Of a stretch of DNA of 42,052 nucleotides, positions 14,916-25,007 are shown in pieces. The stretch's first letter is position 1. Every line of letters begins with the position of its first letter. The notes beneath the pieces are model-generated. The model did not search any database. It was not told the DNA's origin and saw nothing but the letters and a program-made list of their open reading frames with translations. The stretch is from Anaerolineae bacterium (GTDB lineage: Bacteria > Chloroflexota > Anaerolineae > JAAYZQ01), in assembly GCA_016926595.1 (NCBI GenBank), contig JAFGOG010000210.1, forward strand, positions 1-42,052. Direction: 5' to 3'. The position numbers and the translations under genes are program-made.

Positions 14916-17084
14916 ATGACTGCCAATCTCTTTTTCAACCTAACATGGCTGATTCCGCTCTTTCCCCTGGCGGCCTTTGCCATCATCGTGCTGTGGACCA
15001 ACCGCAACCGGCTGCTCAGCACCTGGGTGGCCTGGATCGGCATCGGGCTGGCGTGGATCTTGGGCTGGATCATCCTCTGGCTGGCGGGGTACTATGCCCA
15101 ATATCTGACTCCACCGGTCGACAATTACCCGGTGCCGCTGTTCAAGATCCCCACCGGCTCCACAGCCCTTCAAGTCGGCTTGCAGGTGGACACCCTGACC
15201 GGGTTGATGCTGTTCATGGTGCCCTTTGTGTGCCTGATGATCTTTATCTACTCCAAGGGTTACATGAATTATGGCACCAAGACCGTCGATTCGCGCTACT
15301 CCCGCTTTTTCGCCTACATCTCACTTTTCGCCTGTGGCATGCTGGGGCTGGTCGTGGCCGACAACCTGGTCGCGCTGCTCATCTTCTGGGAGGTGATGGG
15401 CCTCTGTTCCTATCTGCTCATCGGCTTCTGGTTCGACAAGAGCTACGCCGACCCCAACCGCATCACGCCCAAGCAGGCCGGCCTGAAGGCATTCCTGGTC
15501 ACTCGCATCGGCGACATCCTCATGCTGGCGGGCATGCTGCTGCTCTATGTCCAGACCGGCACGCTGACCTTCAAGGAGATTTTCAGCCCTGAGGTGTTGC
15601 ACAAGCTAGGCCACACTTACGCCTTTGGCCAGGTGCCGTGGGCCACGGTGATCGCCATCCTGATCTTTGGTGGGGCGGTGGGCAAGAGCGCCCAGTTCCC
15701 ACTCCACATCTGGCTGCCCGACGCCATGGAGGGCCCGACCCCGGTCAGCGCCCTCATCCACGCCGCGACTATGGTCTCGGCCGGCGTCTACCTGGTGGCC
15801 CGCACCTTTCCCCTGTTTGTGGCCGTCGAAGGGGGCGCCCAGCTCGCGGTGGTGGCCTTTATCGGCGCTTTCACCGCTCTCTTTTCTGGCACTATAGCGA
15901 TCGCCCAGAACGATATCAAACGGGTGCTGGCTTATTCCACAATCAGCCAGCTCGGTTTCATGTTTGCCGCGTTGGGAATCGGGGCCTATGTAGCAGCCGT
16001 GTTCCACCTCATCACCCACTCCTTCTTCAAGGCGCTCCTCTTTTTGGCTTCTGGTTCGGTCATTCACGGCGTGGAGCATGGGCACCATCACGCCAAGCAC
16101 GAGGGTCACGGCCACGAGTCCCCTGAAGGGGATCTACGTGGTGGCGAATTCGACGCCAACGACATGATGAACATGGGCGGCTTGCTGCGGCGAATGCCCG
16201 CCACCGGTTGGGCGTTCATCGCCGGCGCGCTGGCCCTGACCGGCATCTTTCCCTGGGCTGGCTTCTGGAGCAAGGACGAGATCCTGGCCGATGCCTGGAA
16301 TGCCTTTATGCACGGCGCAGAGTTTGGCGTGGCAAAATTCTGGCCCATCTTTGTCTGGGTGATGCTCATCCTGGCAGCTTTCCTGACTGCCTTCTATACC
16401 GCACGGCTGGTGTTCCTGACCTTCACCGGCCGGCCTCGCACCGAGGCGGCTCAGCATGCCCCGGAGAGCGTGCCCAGCATGACCTGGCCACTCATCATCT
16501 TGGCCATTTTCTCCACCTTCATGGGCCTGCTTGGTATGCCGTGGGCCAGCCAGGTTTACAACCTGCTCGGCAAGCACGGCATAATCCTGGGCGAGCATAT
16601 CCCGCATGGCGAGTTCAACGCGTTGATCGCCGGCATCTCGCTGTTGGTGGCGGGCCTGGGCTGGCTCTTTGGCTGGCTGCTCTACGGCCGCAAGCCATTG
16701 GCCGAGGCGGTGGATCCGCTGGAAAAGCCGTTGGGCCCGGTCCACACCCTGCTCAAGAACCGGTACTACATCGACCAGCTCTATCAGAAGGTCATCATCC
16801 GCCCGGTCATTGGTCTGGCCAGCGCTGCCTATGCCTTTGACGACCGGATCGTCATCGATCCCATAGTCGATGGGGTAGGCCGCTTTGGCCGCTGGCTGTC
16901 AGAGTGGTTGAAAAAGGCCGTGGACAACCCGATCGTGGACGGCGCGGTCAACGGCGTGGGACGGGTCACGGGCGCCTTTGGTGGATTCATGCGTGAAACC
17001 CAGACCGGCCAGATACAGAATTACTTACTGGTGGCAGTCGTGACAGTCCTGCTGCTGCTGGTTCTGTTTTTCGTGCGCGCCTAG
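14916..17084 (+). CDS. nuoL: NADH-quinone oxidoreductase subunit L
   Basis: A 722-residue antiporter-like proton-channel subunit with the long lateral C-terminal helix expected of NuoL. The conserved Glu lies in LLIFWEVMGLCSYLLIGFW. GGAVGKSAQFPLHIWLPDAM has the channel Lys and GPTPVSALIHAATMVSAGVY follows. At about residues 385-405 there is a His-rich loop (GVEHGHHHAKHEGHGHE) longer than in E. coli. The C-terminal part FDDRIVIDPIVDGVGRFGR ends in a final helix. An AGAGGAATGAGG ribosome site precedes the ATG. Confidence 0.96.
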   Translation: MTANLFFNLTWLIPLFPLAAFAIIVLWTNRNRLLSTWVAWIGIGLAWILGWIILWLAGYYAQYLTPPVDNYPVPLFKIPTGSTALQVGLQVDTLTGLMLFMVPFVCLMIFIYSKGYMNYGTKTVDSRYSRFFAYISLFACGMLGLVVADNLVALLIFWEVMGLCSYLLIGFWFDKSYADPNRITPKQAGLKAFLVTRIGDILMLAGMLLLYVQTGTLTFKEIFSPEVLHKLGHTYAFGQVPWATVIAILIFGGAVGKSAQFPLHIWLPDAMEGPTPVSALIHAATMVSAGVYLVARTFPLFVAVEGGAQLAVVAFIGAFTALFSGTIAIAQNDIKRVLAYSTISQLGFMFAALGIGAYVAAVFHLITHSFFKALLFLASGSVIHGVEHGHHHAKHEGHGHESPEGDLRGGEFDANDMMNMGGLLRRMPATGWAFIAGALALTGIFPWAGFWSKDEILADAWNAFMHGAEFGVAKFWPIFVWVMLILAAFLTAFYTARLVFLTFTGRPRTEAAQHAPESVPSMTWPLIILAIFSTFMGLLGMPWASQVYNLLGKHGIILGEHIPHGEFNALIAGISLLVAGLGWLFGWLLYGRKPLAEAVDPLEKPLGPVHTLLKNRYYIDQLYQKVIIRPVIGLASAAYAFDDRIVIDPIVDGVGRFGRWLSEWLKKAVDNPIVDGAVNGVGRVTGAFGGFMRETQTGQIQNYLLVAVVTVLLLLVLFFVRA

Positions 17085-17142
17085 CTGCGCCTATAACGAA
17101 CTTGAGCAACGAACGGCATTCTGTACATCGAGGAGGATATAG

Positions 17143-18693
17143 ATGGCGAATTACCTGCTGACCTTCATCACCTTTGTGCCGCTGATTGGGGTGTTGTTGA
17201 TCCTGCTTATCCCCAAGGAAGAGGAGCGGACCATCAAGCAAATGTCCGTCGGCATCAGCTTTATTCCGTTGCTACTGGCGATCTTGCTGTGGTTTACCTA
17301 CAACCAACAGACCGGCGGCATGCAGTTTGAGACGAACGAGCCGTGGATCCCGACCATCGGAGTCAACTATCACGTCGGCGCGGATGGACTGAGCATCCCG
17401 CTCGTATTCCTGACGACACTGCTGACCACCCTGGGCCTGATCTACTCGTCCTTCACCATCACCCGGCGGGTCAAAGAGTTTTTCCTGCTCTTCCTACTGC
17501 TGGAGATGGGCATGCTGGGCGTTTTCATATCGCTCGACCTGGTCCTATTCTATGTCTTTTGGGAGATTGGGCTGGTGCCCATGTACTTGCTGATCGGCAT
17601 CTGGGGGCAACCCCAGGACCGGCCCCAATACGCAGCCATCAAGTTCTTTCTCTACACCCTGGTCGGCAGCGTGGCTATGCTCCTGGCCATCCTGGGCCTG
17701 TACTTTAACCATGGCACCTTTGACATTGTCAGGCTGTCCGCCGAGCTGACACCGGACAATCCGGTTTTTCATGGCAACGGCTACGCGGCGGTGGCCGCCT
17801 TCTGGGCTTTTTTCGTGGCCTTTGCCATCAAAGTGCCCGTCTGGCCCTTCCATACCTGGTTGCCCGATGCCCATACGGCTGCTCCTACCGCCGGCAGCGT
17901 CATCCTGGCCGGTATCCTCCTGAAGCTGGGTGGCTATGGCATGCTGCGCATCCTGCTGCCCATCTTCCCCCAGCAGTTTCGATACTTTACCTGGGACGTG
18001 CCGATCATCACCATCCTGGCCCTGCTCAGCATCATCTATGGAGCGCTGGTGTGCATGGCCCAGTGGGACCTCAAGCGGCTGATCGCCTACTCGTCGGTGA
18101 GCCACATGGGCTACTTTATGTTGGGCGTGTCAGCGGCAGCGGCTGCCTGGGGTAACAGTCGGCTCAGCGAAGCGGCGGCGATGGCCACCAACGGCGCTTC
18201 ACTGCAGATGTTCGCCCACGGCATCATCACCGGCGGTCTCTTTTTCCTGGTCGGGGTCATCTACGAGCGGTCACACACTCGCGATCTGAAGAGTTTCGGC
18301 GGGCTGGGCAAGATGACGCCCTACTACTATGGCATCTTTATGGTGACGGCGCTGGCCAGCCTTGGCCTGCCCGGCCTGGCCGGTTTCTGGGCCGAGTTCT
18401 TTGTCTTCCGCGGCGCTTTTGAAATCATGCCCGTGTTTGCAGCCATCGGCATCATCGGCGTCGTCCTGACGGCGGCCTATATCCTGTGGAAGATCGTCCA
18501 GTATGTGTTCCTTGGCGAGTTCAAGCAGGAAAAGTGGGACGAGGTAACCCACGGCGCCAAGCTGACCGACTTGCTGGCTTTTGAAAAGGTGACGATGTGG
18601 CCGCTCGTCCTGTTCATGATCGGCTTTGGCGTGTTTCCCACACCCATCATCAACTTTTTCAACAGCTTTGCCCAGAAGCTCTTTGGGGGATAG
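17143..18693 (+). CDS. nuoM: NADH-quinone oxidoreductase subunit M
   Basis: A 516-residue antiporter-like subunit of normal length with about 14 helices. It has VGADGLSIPLVFLTTLLT, the conserved Glu in LFYVFWEIGLVPMYLLIG, the Lys in AFAIKVPVWPFHTWLPDAHT, and DLKRLIAYSSVSHMGY. The ATG at 17143 follows GAGGAGG. The 58-base gap after nuoL is the longest within the nuoJ-to-nuoN run; no terminator is visible there. Confidence 0.96.
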   Translation: MANYLLTFITFVPLIGVLLILLIPKEEERTIKQMSVGISFIPLLLAILLWFTYNQQTGGMQFETNEPWIPTIGVNYHVGADGLSIPLVFLTTLLTTLGLIYSSFTITRRVKEFFLLFLLLEMGMLGVFISLDLVLFYVFWEIGLVPMYLLIGIWGQPQDRPQYAAIKFFLYTLVGSVAMLLAILGLYFNHGTFDIVRLSAELTPDNPVFHGNGYAAVAAFWAFFVAFAIKVPVWPFHTWLPDAHTAAPTAGSVILAGILLKLGGYGMLRILLPIFPQQFRYFTWDVPIITILALLSIIYGALVCMAQWDLKRLIAYSSVSHMGYFMLGVSAAAAAWGNSRLSEAAAMATNGASLQMFAHGIITGGLFFLVGVIYERSHTRDLKSFGGLGKMTPYYYGIFMVTALASLGLPGLAGFWAEFFVFRGAFEIMPVFAAIGIIGVVLTAAYILWKIVQYVFLGEFKQEKWDEVTHGAKLTDLLAFEKVTMWPLVLFMIGFGVFPTPIINFFNSFAQKLFGG

Positions 18694-18723
18694 CCTTGTG
18701 TCCATGTGCCGAGGAGGTGGGTT

Positions 18724-20211
18724 TTGATTTCAGGTAACACGTTACGACTGCTCTCACCCGAATTGTTGTTGCTGTTTACCGGCCTGGTCGTTCTGTGCGC
18801 GGATTTCATCTGGAGGGATCAGGTCCGGAAAACTCTGTGGATCCCAGCCCTGGCGGTTGTAGGATTGGCGGCGGCGCTGGCGGCGGCGATCCTGTTGTGG
18901 AAAACGGATCAGACTACCGTTCTGGCTGTGATGGCGGTGGATCACTTTGCCCTGCTGTTCAAGATCATCGCCACTCTTACCGTAGGACTGGTCGTGGTAG
19001 CCTCGGTGCCCTATCTTCAGGCGCGCACCCCCTACCGGGGCGAGTTCTATGCGCTGCTCGTCTTTGCCGCGCTGGCTATCTGCCTGGCGTCGTCGGCCAT
19101 CAACCTGATCTCAGTCTATCTGGCCATGGAGTTTCTGAGTATTACCTCCTACGTGTTGGCCGGCTACCTGCGGGGCGACAAGAAATCGAACGAGGCCGGC
19201 CTCAAGTACTTTTTGTACGGTGCGGTCACTTCGGCAGCCATGCTGTACGGCATGTCGCTCCTGTATGGCGCGACGGGCACCACCGACCTGGCTGGGATTG
19301 CCCAGACCTTCACCGCCAGTGCTCCGGACATGCAATGGCTGGCGGTCGCGGCTATCATCCTATTGCTGGCCGGCTTTAGCTTCAAGATGGTGCTGGCCCC
19401 CTTCCACCAGTGGGCGCCTGACACCTACGAGGGTGCGCCTACGCCGGTGACCGCTTTCCTGTCGGTTGGCTCCAAAGCAGCCGGGTTTGCCATTCTGATG
19501 CGCGTGTTCCTGACGGCGCTGTACGACTTTCAAGGCGGGATCGGTTGGAGCGCTTTGATGTCGCTGTCGATCATCTCCATGCTCCTGGGCAACCTGATCG
19601 CGCTGCGCCAGACCGATATCAAGCGCATGTTGGCCTACTCCAGCATCGCCCAGGCCGGCTATATCATCATCGGCGTGATCGCTATGGCGACCGATGCGAC
19701 CAATTCCTTCCAAGGCATCAATGGAACCCTGTTTTACCTATTGGGTTACCTCTTTAGTAACTTGGCTGCCTTTATCGCCGTCATAGCCTTTGAAAATGCT
19801 ACCGACTCCACCGCCATCGCCGATTACAAGGGGCTGGTCCGGCGCTCACCTGTGCTGGCTGGCGTGCTGCTCATCGCCATGTTATCGCTGGCCGGCATAC
19901 CAGGAACAGCCGGTTTCTTGGGCAAGTTCCTCGTCTTTGGCGCGGCCATCCAGGTGGGCGAGTGGCGAACTCTGATCCTGGCTATCGTCGGCATTATCGC
20001 CAGCGTAATCGGCGCTTTCTACTACCTGAACGTTGTGCGCCAGATCTTTTTCGAACCGGCCGATGAAGGGGCTGCCCCTATCGCCGTGCCAGCCGGGCTC
20101 AAGGTTGGGTTGGCCCTGGCGGCAGTGGGCATACTGCTGATCGGTGTCTATCCACAGCCGTTCATCAACCTGGCAACCCAGTCAATGCAGATGCTGGCAG
20201 CAGCGTTCTAG
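18724..20211 (+). CDS. nuoN: NADH-quinone oxidoreductase subunit N
   Basis: About 495 residues with 13-14 helices. The Glu in SVYLAMEFLSITSYVLAGYL, KSNEAGLKYFLYGAV, the Lys in FSFKMVLAPFHQWAPDTYEG, and DIKRMLAYSSIAQAGY all match NuoN. The start is TTG at 18724, because AGGAGG at 18712-18717 sits six bases before it; the GTG at 18706 would place that ribosome site inside the gene. It is the last nuo gene; a perfect 15-pair hairpin follows 42 bases after the stop. Confidence 0.95.
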   Translation: MISGNTLRLLSPELLLLFTGLVVLCADFIWRDQVRKTLWIPALAVVGLAAALAAAILLWKTDQTTVLAVMAVDHFALLFKIIATLTVGLVVVASVPYLQARTPYRGEFYALLVFAALAICLASSAINLISVYLAMEFLSITSYVLAGYLRGDKKSNEAGLKYFLYGAVTSAAMLYGMSLLYGATGTTDLAGIAQTFTASAPDMQWLAVAAIILLLAGFSFKMVLAPFHQWAPDTYEGAPTPVTAFLSVGSKAAGFAILMRVFLTALYDFQGGIGWSALMSLSIISMLLGNLIALRQTDIKRMLAYSSIAQAGYIIIGVIAMATDATNSFQGINGTLFYLLGYLFSNLAAFIAVIAFENATDSTAIADYKGLVRRSPVLAGVLLIAMLSLAGIPGTAGFLGKFLVFGAAIQVGEWRTLILAIVGIIASVIGAFYYLNVVRQIFFEPADEGAAPIAVPAGLKVGLALAAVGILLIGVYPQPFINLATQSMQMLAAAF

Positions 20212-20253
20212 CCTGCAACCTGTCCGTCTGACAAACGTATAGGCACCAGAGAA

Positions 20254-20288
20254 CAGAACCCCGGTTTCTCAAAGAAACCGGGGTTCTG
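20254..20288. repeat. Perfect 15-pair hairpin (GAACCCCGGTT family)
   Basis: CAGAACCCCGGTTTC, loop TCAAA, GAAACCGGGGTTCTG. It lies between nuoN and a small ORF. No T-run follows on either strand, so it may act as a weak or factor-assisted terminator, an RNA-processing or stabilising structure, or a dispersed repeat. The stem is nearly the same as those at 20522-20554 and 11006-11037. Confidence 0.75.
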
Positions 20289-20314
20289 ATAAAAGAGGAT
20301 TGAAGGGAGGTTGT

Positions 20315-20518
20315 ATGGACGATAGACCCGGATGCCTGGGCGGGCTGTTACGGCTTACCATCATAACAGCAGCTTACAACTGGCTGCAAAGGAACTTGGG
20401 CTTTGGCCGTGGAGCGTCGTGCAGCGGCTGCGGCTGCGGCGTCATCCTGCTGCTCATCTTTATTGTGCTGGTGTGCGGTACCTGCACCGGCACCAATTGG
20501 TTCGATTTCTCGTTCTAA
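20315..20518 (+). CDS. Small Cys-rich single-pass membrane protein
   Basis: A 67-residue protein I do not recognise. It starts MDDRPGCLGGLLRL at an ATG four bases after GGGAGG. A TTG at 20300 would extend it upstream over that ribosome site and is not preferred. A CSGCGCG cluster leads into one strong membrane helix (VILLLIFIVLVCG) and then CTGTNWFDFSF. The Cys and Gly content could mean metal or disulfide chemistry, but no family motif is seen. It is enclosed by two hairpins of the same sequence family, so it may be an independent short transcript. Confidence 0.6.
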   Translation: MDDRPGCLGGLLRLTIITAAYNWLQRNLGFGRGASCSGCGCGVILLLIFIVLVCGTCTGTNWFDFSF

Positions 20519-20521
20519 GCG

Positions 20522-20558
20522 AGAACCCCGGTTCCCTCAGGGAACCGGGGTTCTTTTT
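20522..20558 (+). terminator. Strong intrinsic terminator
   Basis: AGAACCCCGGTTCC pairs with GGAACCGGGGTTCT, 14 perfect pairs (15 counting C20536-G20540) with a three-base loop, followed by TTTTT. It ends the small Cys-rich gene. It lies four bases after its stop and just before the convergent metallopeptidase stop. Confidence 0.88.
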
Positions 20559-20561
20559 CTC

Positions 20562-21254
20562 TCAATCTCGCCGCCGGAATCCGCTCAGGATGAAAAAGTA
20601 GTAGAGCAGCGTCGACAGGGCCTGGGCCAGAGCCGCCACATAGGTCAAGGCTGCCGCATTCAACACCGCTTTTGTCTGCTGCAATTCCTGCCCATTGGCC
20701 AGCTGATAGTTCTCCAGCAATTGCTGAGCCCGCCTGCTGGCATTGAGCTCGACCGGCAGGGTCACCAGGGCAAAGATGGCAGTGCCGGCAAAGAGAAACA
20801 GGCCGATCCATGCCACTGTGGTTGACTCGGTGTAGGGCGCCAGCAGAAGGCCGACAAAAAAGATAATCGGCCCCAGCCAGGAACCGATATTAACGATCGG
20901 CACCAGCCCGGCCCGAAGCCGCAGCGGACTGTAGTTGGTTGCATCCTGGACGGCATGACCTATCTCGTGGGCGACGATGCCCAGCGCTGCCACGGATGGG
21001 CTGTTTGCCACCCCGCTGGACAGACGCAGAACGTCCTTGCCCGGATCATAGTGGTCGGTGAGCGTGCCTGGCGTTCCTTCCAACCTGATGTGATCCAGCC
21101 CGGTGCTGCGCAGCAGGATGCGGGCGGCTTCCTGCCCTGTAATTCTCCGTGCGTTTGGCACCTGGCTGTAACGGCTATAAGTCGACTGGACTTTCCACTG
21201 AGCATATAATGCCAGCAGCAGGGCCGGTAGGGCAAAAATAAAGTAGGTCAGCAT
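20562..21254 (-). CDS. YugP-like membrane zinc metallopeptidase
   Basis: A 230-residue membrane protein of the neutral zinc metallopeptidase family (PF04298, YugP type). It has an N-terminal helix, then YSQVPNARRITGQEAARILL, LTDHYDPGKDVLRLS, and the zinc motif GIVAHEIGHAVQDA. Two to three more membrane helices follow, with VTLPVELNASRRAQQLL containing the third-ligand region. Family length is normal (~225). The ATG overlaps the stop of the upstream Cys-rich gene by seven bases, which indicates translational coupling. Substrate unknown. Confidence 0.88.
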   Translation of the reverse strand: MLTYFIFALPALLLALYAQWKVQSTYSRYSQVPNARRITGQEAARILLRSTGLDHIRLEGTPGTLTDHYDPGKDVLRLSSGVANSPSVAALGIVAHEIGHAVQDATNYSPLRLRAGLVPIVNIGSWLGPIIFFVGLLLAPYTESTTVAWIGLFLFAGTAIFALVTLPVELNASRRAQQLLENYQLANGQELQQTKAVLNAAALTYVAALAQALSTLLYYFFILSGFRRRD

Positions 21255-21460
21255 TTTGTCTTTACCTTTATTACCGCTTTGAATTCGAGGGTCCTTTTGA
21301 GCACCATTGCCTTCATAACACCCAACTGCGGAAGATTGTCATAATCGCATTCGCATGGCCCGCCTTGGGCGCAGCCAGGGCAACAATAGACTTTGTCATC
21401 CACGATGGTGGGTTGCCACCGGATGGTGATCCCACAATTGGCGCAAACCGGGCTTGACAT
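21248..21460 (-). CDS. Small Cys-rich zinc-ribbon or metallothionein-like protein
   Basis: A 70-residue protein with eight cysteines. C6-x2-C9 is followed by C26-C27-x2-C30 and C36-x-C38 in the segment VYCCPGCAQGGPCECDYDN. This resembles bacterial metallothionein or treble-clef ends, so metal binding is likely. The last ~25 residues are basic. The ATG at 21460 follows GGGAG at a longish spacing and lies 24 bases after an extended -10. Its stop overlaps the start of the metallopeptidase gene, suggesting that the two act together or share expression. No specific function is assigned. Confidence 0.7.
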   Translation of the reverse strand: MSSPVCANCGITIRWQPTIVDDKVYCCPGCAQGGPCECDYDNLPQLGVMKAMVLKRTLEFKAVIKVKTKC

Positions 21461-21483
21461 GGTACTAGCAAACTCCCTGCCTC

Positions 21484-21492
21484 ATTATATCA
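21484..21492 (-). promoter_or_regulatory. Extended -10 promoter for the Cys-rich/metallopeptidase pair
   Basis: Minus-strand TGATATAAT is a TGnTATAAT extended -10. No good -35 is seen at normal spacing. The leader to the ATG at 21460 would be about 17 bases. Confidence 0.5.
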
Positions 21493-21618
21493 CACATGTA
21501 GCCATTTTAGCCAGTCAATGTTAGACGAATGCTAGAACGCTATTAGAATTGCGTTAGACAAGTCGGGGGTGACAAGTTGATCTACGCGGCCGGCGGACTC
21601 CCAAAAAGATAGAGATAT

Positions 21619-21647
21619 TTGCCAGCTTTAGGTTTCTAGGGTACAAT
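21619..21647 (+). promoter_or_regulatory. Promoter upstream of the small membrane genes and gyrB
   Basis: TTGCCA (21619-21624), 17-base spacer, TACAAT (21642-21647), 40 bases before the GTG at 21688. It is divergent from the Cys-rich gene and probably drives the run through gyrB and the deoxynucleoside kinase. Confidence 0.72.
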
Positions 21648-21687
21648 TTCTACCTGATCAAAGGAGTATTATCGAGGAGGTGGCATC

Positions 21688-21927
21688 GTGAGCTTCCTAA
21701 AGCAGTCGGCTTTTTCCCTGGGCCTGATCGCTGGCCTAGCGACCATCGGGGCTGCCGGAGCGGTCCTGCTCACCTATCTGTTCACTGGCAAGTTGCCTGC
21801 CGTCAAGATGGCAGGTGGCGACAAACCCAGGGTGCAGCTTTTCACCCCTGACGAGCTCGTGACCCTGATGCGTCAGCAGATGGGCGGCACCCAAGCTGGC
21901 GAGCCATCGACAGATATAGGAGAGTGA
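21688..21927 (+). CDS. Small membrane protein of unknown function
   Basis: A 79-residue protein. The start is GTG at 21688, six bases after GAGGAGG. The N-terminus SFLKQSAFSLGLIAGLATIG leads into one long hydrophobic helix ending near LLTYLFTG. A soluble tail follows with FTPDELVTLMRQQMGG. I do not recognise a family. It overlaps a possible GTG of the next small membrane gene by four bases. The two appear to be a co-expressed pair placed directly before gyrB. Confidence 0.7.
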   Translation: MSFLKQSAFSLGLIAGLATIGAAGAVLLTYLFTGKLPAVKMAGGDKPRVQLFTPDELVTLMRQQMGGTQAGEPSTDIGE

Positions 21928-21932
21928 CAGCA

Positions 21933-22262
21933 ATGGACAAGCCCAACCGCAGGTCAGGTGGAGTGCTGAGCAGTCTCCTGGCCTTTCCTTTCAAGTTGAT
22001 CGCCGGCTACCTCGTCGGCCTGCTTACGCCCGTTGCGGCCCTGGCCGCCATCGTCGGCGGCATCTACCTCGTGACCCACAAGGTGCCCTTCCTGAACCAT
22101 ACGTCGCCTGACGACGAGGGTGGGCAGCAGCTATCGTTCAAGCTTATGCCACCCGATCAGGCTCACGCAGCATTTGTCCGGCAAAAGGAACGGATTAGTG
22201 CAGAGCTGAATGCAATGAGCGCCGAGATCAAGGCCCTCGCTGAGCAGGCCAAGGAAGATTAG
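21933..22262 (+). CDS. Small membrane protein with a C-terminal coiled coil
   Basis: A 109-residue protein. ATG at 21933 is chosen because GGAG at 21919-21922 is about ten bases upstream; GTG at 21924 overlaps the previous stop but lies too close to that site. KLIAGYLVGLLTPVAALAAI forms a membrane segment. The C-terminus, from HAAFVRQKERISAELNAMSA to AEQAKED, is charged and heptad-like, a likely short coiled coil. No family is recognised. It lies 9 bases before gyrB and is presumably co-transcribed with it. Confidence 0.7.
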   Translation: MDKPNRRSGGVLSSLLAFPFKLIAGYLVGLLTPVAALAAIVGGIYLVTHKVPFLNHTSPDDEGGQQLSFKLMPPDQAHAAFVRQKERISAELNAMSAEIKALAEQAKED

Positions 22263-24221
<1,959 letters not shown>

Positions 24222-24233
24222 GATGTGTGCAGA

Positions 24234-24890
24234 ATGGTGAAACGCCTGGTTCTTGTCGCCGGGAACATCGGCACCGGCAAGACATCCCTCACCGAGCGGT
24301 TGGGCGCCCGCTTGGGTTGGCGTACTAGCTTCGAGTCGGTGGCTGATAACCCTTACCTTGCCGATTTCTACGCTGACATGCGGCAGTGGTCTTTTCACTT
24401 GCAGGTCTTTTTCCTGGGCCATCGCGCCCAGCAGCACCTGGCCCTGTGCAATTGCTCCGATTCGGCCATCGCCGATCGCAGTATCTACGAGGATGCATAT
24501 ATCTTTGCCCGAGCCCTGCACCACATGGGGAATTTGAGCGAGCGCGACTATGAATCCTACCGCCGCGTCTTTGACCAGGTTGTAGCTGGCCTGCCCCGCC
24601 CCGACCTGCTGCTCTACCTTCAGGCGCCCGTTTCTGTGCTCATGAAGCGGATCGGCCGCCGGGGACGGGCCATCGAGACGGGCATCACCGCCGACTATTT
24701 GGTGCTGCTTGAAACGTTCTATGAGGAATGGCTCCAGACTTTTGATCTATGCCCTGTGCTCGCCCTTCGCAGCGATGACCTGGACTTTGTCCACAAGCCC
24801 AAGCACCTGGACATTGTGGTGCAACGCATCCAGGACAAGCTGACCGGAAAAGAGGAGTTGGTTTTTCCCGCAATCCCCGGGATGATTTAG
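24234..24890 (+). CDS. Deoxynucleoside kinase (dGK/dAK family)
   Basis: About 218 residues. The P-loop is AGNIGTGKTSL. FESVADNPYLADFYADMRQW has the substrate-site residues, the DRS motif occurs in IADRSIYEDAYIF, and RIGRRGRAIETGI forms the LID. This is the deoxyadenosine/deoxyguanosine kinase family of nucleotide salvage. Base preference cannot be read from sequence. The start is ATG at 24234; GTG at 24225 and GTG at 24237 are alternatives, and the ribosome site is weak. It lies 12 bases after gyrB and is probably the last gene of that transcript, convergent with meaB. Confidence 0.87.
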   Translation: MVKRLVLVAGNIGTGKTSLTERLGARLGWRTSFESVADNPYLADFYADMRQWSFHLQVFFLGHRAQQHLALCNCSDSAIADRSIYEDAYIFARALHHMGNLSERDYESYRRVFDQVVAGLPRPDLLLYLQAPVSVLMKRIGRRGRAIETGITADYLVLLETFYEEWLQTFDLCPVLALRSDDLDFVHKPKHLDIVVQRIQDKLTGKEELVFPAIPGMI

Positions 24891-25007
24891 GGTTGGTTTC
24901 TGGCGTGAGGTGGCTGGCCGGGCTCTGACTGTAAGAAATCCGGCGCTACATGCCCTGCGGCGCTCAGCCGGGCATGAAAACTACTCCCACTATCTCTTGC
25001 AGGGCGG

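Noticed and set aside
24948..24974. Hairpin ATGCCC...GGGCAT between the deoxynucleoside kinase and meaB as a terminator.
   Set aside because: The stem is short with a mismatched middle, and no T-run follows on either strand.
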